A stretch of 34,056 bases of DNA from Acidobacteriota bacterium (GTDB taxonomy: Bacteria; Acidobacteriota; Terriglobia; Acidiferrales; UBA7541): assembly GCA_003166795.1 (NCBI GenBank), contig PMUS01000036.1, positions 1 to 34,056 of the forward strand, written 5' to 3'. The number at the start of each line of letters is the position of its first letter. Positions within the stretch are counted from its first letter, which is position 1. A program made the translations under genes and the position numbers. Below, one piece after another: positions 22,961 through 29,679 of the stretch. The notes under the pieces are model-generated. The model ran no database searches. It was given only the letters and a program-made list of their open reading frames with translations, and was not told the origin of the DNA.

Positions 22961-24082
22961 CTCTTCGATCGCCCGGGTGGCGCCGCCGCGGCCTTCGTGG
23001 CGTTTCTCGTCATTGCTATCGTCTTTTTCGCCGGCTGCGGGAAAAAACCCCTCTCGAAAGCGGAACTTCGCGCCGTCACGGACGAAGTCGTCAGCGCTGC
23101 CCAGCGCGTGACCGGGCGCAAATCCGAGATCACGATTCGCCCGGAGGTCCAGCCGCCTGGCTCCGGCGCGCCAGCCGAGCTAACGGCCGACAATATCTAT
23201 ATATCGCTCGCCGACCCTTCGCAGGCCGAAGCGTTGAAGCAGGCCCTCGCGGAAATCGCGCGGCGCCACAAACTCTCGATCGCCGAATCCACCGCCGGCG
23301 GCATGATTCGCTACGATTTCTCGCGCGATGGAAATCGCACGCACGCGATTCACGTGGTGACGCCGCTGGCTGTCCGCTCGCGCGCGCCCGTTTCGCATCT
23401 GCGAGGGAATCCGCAGCTCGCCATCATCCTCGACGACATGGGCCACGACCGCGCCGCTGCCGATTCCCTGCTCGCGTTGCCGTTTCCGCTTACGATTTCC
23501 GTGCTTCCGCACCTGCCGCTCTCCGCGGAGGTCGCCGAAGAGGCCTATCGCCGGGGCGATCAGATCCTGCTGCATCTCCCCATGGAGCCGGAGGCCGAAG
23601 GCGGGGGCCCGGAGGGCGTGACACGCGAGGAAATCGAGCTGCGCGTGGGCATGAATCCGGATCAGGTGAATTCCGCGCTCGAAGGCATGCTCGAAACCGT
23701 TCCGCACGCGGCGGGCGTGAACAACCATGAAGGATCGCGCGCCACCGCCGATCTGCCGCTCATGCAAGCGCTGATGCCGGCGCTGCGCGAGCGCAATCTT
23801 TTTTTCATAGACAGCCGAACGACCGCCGCGACGGTGGCCTATGATGCTGCCGAGCGCGCCGGCGTGCCCGCGGCGTCGCGCAAAGTTTTCCTCGACGACA
23901 CGCCCTCGAAGGAAGCAATCCTCGCCCAGCTGGAACTCGCCGCGCGGGACGCCTCTCGCGACGGCTCCGCCATCGCCATCGGCCATCCCCGCCCCGCAAC
24001 AATCGCGGCGCTGGCCCAAGGCGTTCCCGAACTCGAATCGCGCGGCATCCACCTTGTCTTCGCCTCCGAACTCGTCCGTTAG
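22946..24082 (+). CDS. Divergent polysaccharide deacetylase family protein (YibQ/DUF610-like), probable lipoprotein
   Basis: From ATG 22946 the product is 378 residues. A hydrophobic segment ends in a lipobox, FFAGC, so it is likely anchored to a membrane. The catalytic-fold region carries the hallmarks of the divergent deacetylase family: LAIILDDMGHD, FPLTISVLPHLP, LLHLPMEP, GVNNHEGSRATAD, LFFIDSRTT and VFLDD. The frame is open back to a GTG at 22844, and a GTG at 22997 also precedes the hydrophobic stretch; ATG 22946 has GAAGG just upstream but lies inside a hairpin, so the start is uncertain. In many proteobacteria yibQ follows ctpA and envC in cell-wall clusters, and here it follows an S41-like gene. 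The role is probably envelope polysaccharide or peptidoglycan metabolism. Confidence 0.85.
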   Translation: MPEGSLFDRPGGAAAAFVAFLVIAIVFFAGCGKKPLSKAELRAVTDEVVSAAQRVTGRKSEITIRPEVQPPGSGAPAELTADNIYISLADPSQAEALKQALAEIARRHKLSIAESTAGGMIRYDFSRDGNRTHAIHVVTPLAVRSRAPVSHLRGNPQLAIILDDMGHDRAAADSLLALPFPLTISVLPHLPLSAEVAEEAYRRGDQILLHLPMEPEAEGGGPEGVTREEIELRVGMNPDQVNSALEGMLETVPHAAGVNNHEGSRATADLPLMQALMPALRERNLFFIDSRTTAATVAYDAAERAGVPAASRKVFLDDTPSKEAILAQLELAARDASRDGSAIAIGHPRPATIAALAQGVPELESRGIHLVFASELVR

Positions 24083-24149
24083 TCCGGCACTTCGCGTCGA
24101 GGATTTGATACGGAGGCCGCTCGGAGGCGTTTATCCGGGTGAGCGCGTG

Positions 24150-24380
24150 ATGCACGGCATCATGGCAATCGTTTATGGGGCTGCTGTTGCTTACCTCGTC
24201 CCCGTTCTGCGCGTGTGGTGGACGGGACCTTCGGGCTTGGTAATTGCGTCGCCAGCGAATTCGATCGTTCTCAGTTGGACGCTGACCGTCATGGCTGCGG
24301 GAGTGTTGCTTTCCGGCGTCCGCGATTTGTGTGCCGCCGTTGGTGTGCCGGGTAGCGCATGGCCGTGGGCGCGGCGGTAA
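24150..24380 (+). CDS. Small two-helix membrane protein, possibly the tail of a longer lost gene
   Basis: This 76-residue frame has two membrane segments: IMAIVYGAAVAYLVPVLRVWW and VLSWTLTVMAAGVLLSGVRDL. The open frame extends further upstream, and the stretch VEDLIRRPLGGVYPGERVMHGI, from about 24098, looks protein-like and continuous with it. The real reading may therefore begin without a normal start codon and be the C-terminal remnant of a larger membrane protein. ATG 24150 (or the adjacent GTG 24147) has no good Shine-Dalgarno site. It lies 67 nt beyond the deacetylase stop on the same strand. No function can be given. Confidence 0.45.
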   Translation: MHGIMAIVYGAAVAYLVPVLRVWWTGPSGLVIASPANSIVLSWTLTVMAAGVLLSGVRDLCAAVGVPGSAWPWARR

Positions 24381-24541
24381 TATTCAACTTTGATGGCTCA
24401 TGAGTTCAATGGTGCGGGCGGCTCATTCTCGCGTCGTAGGTCCTGATGGTGCCCCGTGCTCGGTTTGTGAGCGTGGGGATTCTTTCTGCCTTTGATCTAT
24501 TCTCGGTTTTGTTCCAGCGACCGATTCCAACGAAAATCCTC

Positions 24542-24937
24542 TCACCAAATCGTCCGAACGACTTTCGAGTTGCGGATGTGCTCGTTCGCTGTTATCAAGG
24601 CGAGACCCCCGACGAGCGCCGTCGCGGCGATAACACGGTCGGCGGGGTCCTTGGAAAAGGTTGCGGGCAGCGTCACTGCCCTCGCGCATACGCGGCTGCT
24701 TATCGGCAGAACTACAAAATGGGACTCGACTTCCTGCAAGTAGGTCTCCAGGCTCGCATCCAGTTGGATGCGGCCCCTGCTCGCGGCCAAAGCGACCTCG
24801 AAAAGCGTGATATCCGAGATCGCCACTCCTTGCGCCTCTTGACGCGCGCTTTCGATGGTCGCAGTCGCCTTCCTCGAGAGTTTTCCCGGAGCGAAGGAGA
24901 GCCATAGCACCACGTGCGTATCAACGAGAATCGGCAA
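24542..24937 (-). CDS. PIN-domain toxin, VapC-like
   Basis: From a TTG at 24937 the product is 131 residues. PIN-domain hallmarks are LVDTHVVLWL (Asp6), ISDITLFEV (Glu47) and KDPADRVIAATA (Asp97, Asp100). The fourth acidic position, usually Asp in a TAD/TRD-E-x-I segment, is Asn118 here (ITANEHI), so metal binding may be altered. VapC toxins cleave specific RNAs. The TTG lies inside the end of the antitoxin gene (17-nt overlap), typical translational coupling of toxin-antitoxin pairs, and no ATG is available before the first Asp. The antitoxin is Phd/YefM-like. Toxin activity is not certain, given the Asn. Confidence 0.82.
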   Translation of the reverse strand: MPILVDTHVVLWLSFAPGKLSRKATATIESARQEAQGVAISDITLFEVALAASRGRIQLDASLETYLQEVESHFVVLPISSRVCARAVTLPATFSKDPADRVIAATALVGGLALITANEHIRNSKVVRTIW

Positions 24938-25172
24938 GCTTGCCCCATTCCTCGAGCGAGAATACCGGCGCAACTACGTCGCCTGTGATCCGGCCCTTGC
25001 CGACGAAGAAACCAAAGATTTCGTCTTTTTCGGCGCCCACCGGGACCAGCTTGGCCACGGGTTTCCCGTGCTTTGTGATGATCACGGTTTCACGTTTGGC
25101 ATGCACCTCGTCCATGACCGAGAGGCATTTCGCCTTGAAAGCACCCGCTGCCATCTTCCTTACGTTCTTCAT
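24921..25172 (-). CDS. Phd/YefM-type antitoxin
   Basis: This 83-residue protein has the Phd/YefM fold sequence: MAAGAFKAKCLSVMDEVHAK, then VIITKHGKPVAKLVPV. A C-terminal tail (FSLEEWGKLADSR) should wrap the toxin. The N-terminal part normally binds operator DNA and represses its own operon. The ATG at 25172 has GGGAG about 7 nt upstream on the minus strand. The gene overlaps the PIN-domain toxin gene by 17 nt. Two copies of an 11-nt sequence with a palindromic core lie 15-40 nt upstream and are likely its operator. Confidence 0.88.
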   Translation of the reverse strand: MKNVRKMAAGAFKAKCLSVMDEVHAKRETVIITKHGKPVAKLVPVGAEKDEIFGFFVGKGRITGDVVAPVFSLEEWGKLADSR

Positions 25173-25480
25173 CGTTTTCTCCCGCCGACCATGGTCATTC
25201 TACCATGGTCATAATTGGATTTCCACCTTTCGGGCGCGCGCATGACCAATCTGCCCACGCCACTTCTCGGTTTGTTTTTTCCTTCGTGGGCCCGCGGCGT
25301 GGGTCTCGCGTTAGTTTTCGACCTCGTGCTGTAGCCGCGGTTTCGCCTGTCACTTCGTACAGGCCCAAGTACTGGGACGAAATCTGGCCTGGCGCTCTAT
25401 TTCCCAGCGCAAGTCCCGGCGTTAACTTTCTTTACCCGCCCTGCTAGTGAAAGTCGCCTGCGGGGCTAAGGAAGGAGCCT
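25173..25480. other. 308-nt intergenic region between the antitoxin and TPR genes
   Basis: The left end holds the duplicated operator-like sites. Towards the TPR gene there are short GC-rich dyads (for example CCCA-AGTAC-TGGG near 25363-25375 and GCGCT/AGCGC near 25393-25413). No known riboswitch consensus was recognised. A 30-codon open frame at 25242-25334 has no ribosome-binding site. Confidence 0.4.
25188..25212 (-). promoter_or_regulatory. Duplicated operator-like sites of the toxin-antitoxin operon
   Basis: ACCATGGTCAT occurs twice in direct orientation, at 25188-25198 and 25202-25212, separated by 3 nt. Each copy holds the palindrome ACCATGGT. They lie directly upstream of the antitoxin start, where Phd-type repressors bind. 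Confidence 0.55.
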
Positions 25481-25966
25481 ATGTCCCACTGGATTGGTAC
25501 AACTTCGCCGGCGGACGCCGGTATGTCCGATTTCAAGGAATGCCTCAAACAACTGCGTGACGGCCATTCGAGCGAGGCCCTGCAGTACGCCCGGCGCGCA
25601 CTCGGTATCGCTCCGAAAAACCCGTTTTATCTCTCCTATACCGGCTTGCTGGCTGCCGTGGCCGAAAAGCGTTATGGCGATGGCGAAGCTCTCTGCCAGG
25701 AAGCGTTGGGAATGCGACACAATCACGCGCAGCTGTACCTGAATCTGGCCGAGGTCTATCAGCAGTCCGGCCGGACGCAGGAGGCGATTGCAACTTTGGA
25801 AAAGGGGCTGGTGTCCGCGGGACGCGATTTCCGCATTCGGCGGGCTCTGCAGAAAATCGGCTCGAGGCGCGACCCGATGGTGACGTTCCTGCACCGCAGC
25901 CATCCGGTGAATCGCACGCTGGGAAGATTGCGTCACCGTTTGACAGGACCGTCGCAAGCCGCTTGA
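25481..25966 (+). CDS. Small TPR-repeat protein
   Basis: This 161-residue protein contains about three tetratricopeptide repeats. They are visible as LRDGHSSEALQYARRALGIAPKNPFYLSY, EKRYGDGEALCQEALGMRHNHAQLYLNLAEVY and SGRTQEAIATLEKGL. The C-terminal 45 residues are basic (HRSHPVNRTLGRLRHRL). There is no signal peptide or membrane segment, so it is probably a cytoplasmic adaptor. The ATG at 25481 is preceded by AAGGAG at 25472-25477. A second in-frame ATG at 25523 would remove a poorly conserved-looking N-terminus. It is transcribed alone; its partner is unknown. Confidence 0.8.
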   Translation: MSHWIGTTSPADAGMSDFKECLKQLRDGHSSEALQYARRALGIAPKNPFYLSYTGLLAAVAEKRYGDGEALCQEALGMRHNHAQLYLNLAEVYQQSGRTQEAIATLEKGLVSAGRDFRIRRALQKIGSRRDPMVTFLHRSHPVNRTLGRLRHRLTGPSQAA

Positions 25967-26163
25967 GCGGCGCGCCGTTCCTTGCAGAAGAATTTACCCC
26001 GCGATGTACTCCGGGGCGGACTCCCGCGATTCGCTACGCTTGTTCTGGGCGTGGCGAATTTGCCCGCTCCGGATTCCCCTTTTAAGCCCGTGCGAATTGA
26101 CGACAGGATTACCCTGTCCGCGCGGCAGCCTTGCGGCAAGCGCGAAGAACAATCCCCGGCGCG

Positions 26164-26814
26164 TTAACTCTGGCCGAGCGGAAGAAAGTATTGCGTGCCC
26201 TTCACGGGCTGGCGCAGACGCCGCAAAAGCTCCTGCAAATCGCGGTTGCGTTCGACGAAGTCAATTTCCGTGGTGTCCACCACCAGCAGGTTCGACGCGG
26301 AGTAGCGGAAAAAAAAGTGCCCGTAGGCGTTGGCAACCGCTTCGAGGTATTCAGGTGAAATCTGTTTCTCGGCGGGATCGCCCTTTTTTGAGACGCGCTT
26401 TCGAAGCACCTCCGGCTTGGCATGAAGATAAATCACCAAGTCGGGCGCGGGCAGCGACGGCGCAAGCATGTCGAAATATCTTTCGTAGAGCTTCAGCTCT
26501 TCGTTGTCGAGATTGACGTACGCGAAGATTTTGTCCTTCTCGAAAAGGAAGTCGCTGACGACCGGAGCGGTATTGTCCTCGGGCCGGGTCTCGGCCAGCA
26601 GACGATGGCGTTCGTGGAGGAAATACATCTGGGCGCGAAAGGCCGCGCCGGGTTTTTCATCGTAGAAATCAGCGAGAAAGGGATTGTCCTCGCTGTCGGA
26701 GATCCGCCGCGCGTGAAGTTGCTCGGCCAACGCTTTGGCCAGGGTGGATTTGCCCACGCGGATGGGCCCCTCGACCACGATGTGGCGAGGCATTTTGAAG
26801 ACAGGTTCGGTCAT
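26164..26814 (-). CDS. Deoxynucleoside kinase (deoxyadenosine/deoxyguanosine kinase family)
   Basis: This 216-residue P-loop kinase has GPIRVGKST at residues 16-24, the family segments DNPFLADFY, YFLHERHRLL and VSDFLFEKDKIFA, and the lid-like LRKRVSKKGDPAEKQI. It phosphorylates deoxynucleosides in the salvage pathway, using ATP. The ATG at 26814 lies only 8 nt after a perfect extended -10 element, so the transcript should be leaderless or nearly so. The alternative ATG at codon 8 has no Shine-Dalgarno site either. The gene follows the tandem M42 gene with a 39-nt gap that holds this promoter. Base specificity cannot be read directly. Confidence 0.9.
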   Translation of the reverse strand: MTEPVFKMPRHIVVEGPIRVGKSTLAKALAEQLHARRISDSEDNPFLADFYDEKPGAAFRAQMYFLHERHRLLAETRPEDNTAPVVSDFLFEKDKIFAYVNLDNEELKLYERYFDMLAPSLPAPDLVIYLHAKPEVLRKRVSKKGDPAEKQISPEYLEAVANAYGHFFFRYSASNLLVVDTTEIDFVERNRDLQELLRRLRQPVKGTQYFLPLGQS

Positions 26815-26822
26815 CGCGCGCG

Positions 26823-26831
26823 ATTATAGCA
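26823..26831 (-). promoter_or_regulatory. Extended -10 promoter of the deoxynucleoside kinase, leaderless type
   Basis: On the minus strand TGCTATAAT is a perfect extended -10. Its hexamer ends 8 nt before the ATG, so transcription should begin at or next to the start codon. Confidence 0.6.
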
Positions 26832-26853
26832 AACCCCGCCGGACCTTCACGCG

Positions 26854-29382
26854 CTACCAGCTCCTGGCGATCGCGGCGACGATGCGCGCGAGCGCGTCCA
26901 CATCGCGCGTGTCTATTACTTCCGCCGGCGAATGCGAATAGCGCAGCGGCCATCCGAGCGCGATATCCACGGCGCCGTAGGGAACGAATGTGGCGCCGTC
27001 GTTGCCGCCTCCGGTGACGCCGAGCTGGTAGGGAATTTGATTGGCGCGCGCGAGTTTTTCAACTTTCGCGACGAGATCGCGCGGCGCAATATTGGAATTG
27101 TCCACGGCGCGGATCGCGAAACCCTTTCCGATTTCCGCGTCCCCAAAACGTTTCGATTCGAGAGGCGAATCCGAGCTCACCAGCGTGTCCACGGCGAAGA
27201 CGTAATCCGGCGTGTGGCCTTCGGCGGCAAGCCGCTTGGCCAGCGCGCCCGCACCAACGAGGCCAAGTTCCTCGCCCGTGGACCAGACGAATGTGACATC
27301 GCGGTCCTTGAGCGGGACTGATCCCCCAGGCTCGCCTAACCGTCGACCTGGGGGCCCCTCCTGCAGCGCCCAAACGGCTGAGATCAGCGCCGTGTCGCCC
27401 ACGCGGTCGTCAAAGCTGCGGCCGTTCGCGCGCGTGCCGAGAAGCGGGCGATATGCCTTGGGAATTGTGATGGAATCGCCGACTTTGATGCCGAGCTTTG
27501 CTACTTCTTCCTGGGTGCGCGCGCCGACATCAACGCGGATCGTGTGATCCGATTCCGCCGGCCACTTGAAATTGGCTTCGTCCCAGCCGTTCGGCAGTTC
27601 CATGATCGCGTCGCGATCGCCGGTTGCCGTATGAACGAGCATCGGATGGCCCTCGTAGAAGTTCAGGTCCATTCCGCCAAGCGTTTCCACTTCAAGCCGG
27701 CCATCCTTCGAGATTGATTTCACCTCGAAGCCGATCTCGTCCATGTGCGCGACCACAAGAATCTTCGGCGTTTTCGAGCCGGCAGGCGTACTGCCTAGAT
27801 GAAGAATCAGGTTTCCCGCATCATCCGTTTCCGGCTTCGCCCAGGGGGGCAGCAGACTTTTCACCACGTCACGAACGGGCGCTTCGTTGTTGCTCGCGCC
27901 GTACGCCTCAACCAGGCCGCGCAACACCTGATCATTTTCTGGCCGCGACGCGGTATGTGGACCGACACCGGCCGATGCCACAATGATGCTTATAGATTGA
28001 CGCAGCTCGGGTGGGAGAGGTACTCCGTTAACGTACACTCCGAGCAGGTCGCTCAAGTCAGCCACGTCAGAGCGGGACAGAGTTTCGACAGGAGTGTCCG
28101 GCCACGCGGTTGCGATTCCGACGTGAACCCATTTTGCCGGGAAGGCAGGAGGCGGCAGATCGCTCGGTGCGATAAGCGCCGCCGAATAATCGCTTACGAG
28201 CGGAATCTTGTTCGCGTCAGCGAGTTGTTTTAAATCGGCAGCGATACCGGTTAGCTCGCCGGTAGACTTGTCGAGGCCGATGAGAACACCGCTGCCCGGT
28301 TCACGGCGTGGTGCGCGGTGCACACCCTCCATCGCCGGTACATTTCCACCTCGCAACATTCCCCCGACGTAGATCATTTCGTCAGCCTTGGTAGTTGTGA
28401 GGAGCCTGTCGAGGCCGCGCCCACCAACTCGTTGCTGGGCCAAGAACACGATTGTCACAGTGCCTTTCACGGCGGGATCGGCGTGACGGAGAAGGTCAAC
28501 CAGCGCGGCGGCGCCAAATTTGTCTTCGACGGATGCTCCAGCGAACTCGCTGGCTGCAAGGTCCATCAGACGGCGGGTGATGGCGACGGGGCTGAGGATG
28601 TCGACGCCAGCTTTGCGGACTTCGGCGGCGGAAGTTGCGCCGATGTCAACGTACGCGTTCTCAAGATCTCGAGGGTCCGGGGCGGGACGATCCGATCCGT
28701 TTCGTTGCAGGTGAATGGAGATTCCGGCGACTACGCCGTTGATCCATTGGCCGCCAGCCGTGCGGACTTGCACGGGTTGAGCGGAGTAGAGCTCGTTGAA
28801 GATCGCCGGCAAGTTTCCGCGTTGCGGCAGCCGCTGCAGGCGCAGATAACCGTCGTCGGTGATGCCGCTCACTACGAAGCCCGGCTCATCAATCGGCGTG
28901 ACGATCAGGCGGTGCGGGGCGCCGCTGCCTATGGTGACGATTACGTCGCCGAGATTGTCCACGACGGGATGAAACGCCGCGACCTTCGCGCGAATCTTTT
29001 CGGTGAGCTGCTGTTCATAGCCGAAAACCGACGGAGTTTCGACAAATTCCTTCAGGTCACTCGCAAGATCGCCTGGAACTTTCGTTGGTGTGTTTTGCGA
29101 TTGCGCGGCGGCCGGACGGGCGCACAAAGGCGAGAAAAGGAGAACGAGAGAAGCGAGGAGGCGTGAGAATTCATGCTTGGTTACCCCCGCTTTCCAGTGT
29201 CGAGTAGAATGTGCACCGATTGTTTGTTTTCTATCGGTTACGGGCGATTCTACTCGGCACCCAGTGCCGGGTAGAAACCGGGGACGAGGCGCGAGCGTGG
29301 AGGCGTGAGGCGCACGCGATGCCAGGATCGAGGCGGGTCGCGGCCGGTAGCAGAGAAGTTGGCACCTCGTTTCTTGTGTCAC
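26854..29382 (-). CDS. Exported tandem M42-family metallopeptidase, N-terminal half degenerate (5' end uncertain)
   Basis: The supported protein starts near 29184 with a signal peptide (RLLASLVLLFSPLCARPAAAQ). Two M42-like units follow. The C-terminal unit keeps all family residues: HMDEIG, FDDRVG, TGEELG, VDTLV and YSHSPAEVI. The N-terminal unit has the same order but degenerate sites: TPIDEPG (His lost), VEDKFG, AQQRVG (both Glu replaced by Gln), GGML (Asp lost) and WPDTPVETL (His lost). M42 enzymes are dinuclear-metal aminopeptidases that usually form large cytoplasmic shells, so an exported fused form is unusual. No ATG, GTG or TTG lies in frame near 29184. GTG 29382 is the first upstream, but it gives an overlong N-terminus, so a disrupted start is possible. 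Confidence 0.75.
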   Translation of the reverse strand: MTQETRCQLLCYRPRPASILASRAPHASTLAPRPRFLPGTGCRVESPVTDRKQTIGAHSTRHWKAGVTKHEFSRLLASLVLLFSPLCARPAAAQSQNTPTKVPGDLASDLKEFVETPSVFGYEQQLTEKIRAKVAAFHPVVDNLGDVIVTIGSGAPHRLIVTPIDEPGFVVSGITDDGYLRLQRLPQRGNLPAIFNELYSAQPVQVRTAGGQWINGVVAGISIHLQRNGSDRPAPDPRDLENAYVDIGATSAAEVRKAGVDILSPVAITRRLMDLAASEFAGASVEDKFGAAALVDLLRHADPAVKGTVTIVFLAQQRVGGRGLDRLLTTTKADEMIYVGGMLRGGNVPAMEGVHRAPRREPGSGVLIGLDKSTGELTGIAADLKQLADANKIPLVSDYSAALIAPSDLPPPAFPAKWVHVGIATAWPDTPVETLSRSDVADLSDLLGVYVNGVPLPPELRQSISIIVASAGVGPHTASRPENDQVLRGLVEAYGASNNEAPVRDVVKSLLPPWAKPETDDAGNLILHLGSTPAGSKTPKILVVAHMDEIGFEVKSISKDGRLEVETLGGMDLNFYEGHPMLVHTATGDRDAIMELPNGWDEANFKWPAESDHTIRVDVGARTQEEVAKLGIKVGDSITIPKAYRPLLGTRANGRSFDDRVGDTALISAVWALQEGPPGRRLGEPGGSVPLKDRDVTFVWSTGEELGLVGAGALAKRLAAEGHTPDYVFAVDTLVSSDSPLESKRFGDAEIGKGFAIRAVDNSNIAPRDLVAKVEKLARANQIPYQLGVTGGGNDGATFVPYGAVDIALGWPLRYSHSPAEVIDTRDVDALARIVAAIARSW
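29194..29276. repeat. 13-bp inverted repeat with a partial second copy upstream of the M42 gene
   Basis: TTCTACTCGGCAC (29248-29260) and GTGCCGGGTAGAA (29264-29276) form a hairpin with one mismatch and loop CCA. A related stretch, CCAGTGTCGAGTAGAA, lies around 29194-29209. The pair sits just upstream of the signal-peptide codons of the M42 gene. Confidence 0.55.
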
Positions 29383-29679
29383 TTCATGAGGACGCCCATC
29401 GCTAATTTTCAACGAGTTGGCTCCGTTTTCGTTCGACATCATGTGTCGAGTGGGATTGCACAATTTCAGGCCGCGCCCGGAGCGACTCGCGGCGGCCAGG
29501 CACAGCGATAACGAGCCGTTCCGCGTGCCGCTTCTTGCGTCGAACTCAATCATGCTTATCACGCGACCATCTTAGTACACAGGCGTCAGCGTGCAAGCGT
29601 GTATCCCTGTGGACTTTTTTGCTGCGGGAGGCCAGCGCCACGGCAATGGACGCGATCGCGACCGACGCGGGCGGGCCAT

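Noticed and set aside
25242..25334. 30-codon hydrophobic open frame (starting MTNLPTPLLGLFFPSW)
   Set aside because: No ribosome-binding site, no known family and no conserved neighbour; it could be chance in this GC-rich gap.
25335..25480. Structured leader before the TPR gene as a possible riboswitch
   Set aside because: Short dyads exist, but no c-di-GMP, cobalamin, fluoride or other aptamer consensus that I know could be matched.
29383..29562. Longest upstream extension of the M42 frame (starts at 29562 or 29553)
   Set aside because: It would put about 120 residues of non-conserved, Arg/Ser-rich sequence before a clear signal peptide.
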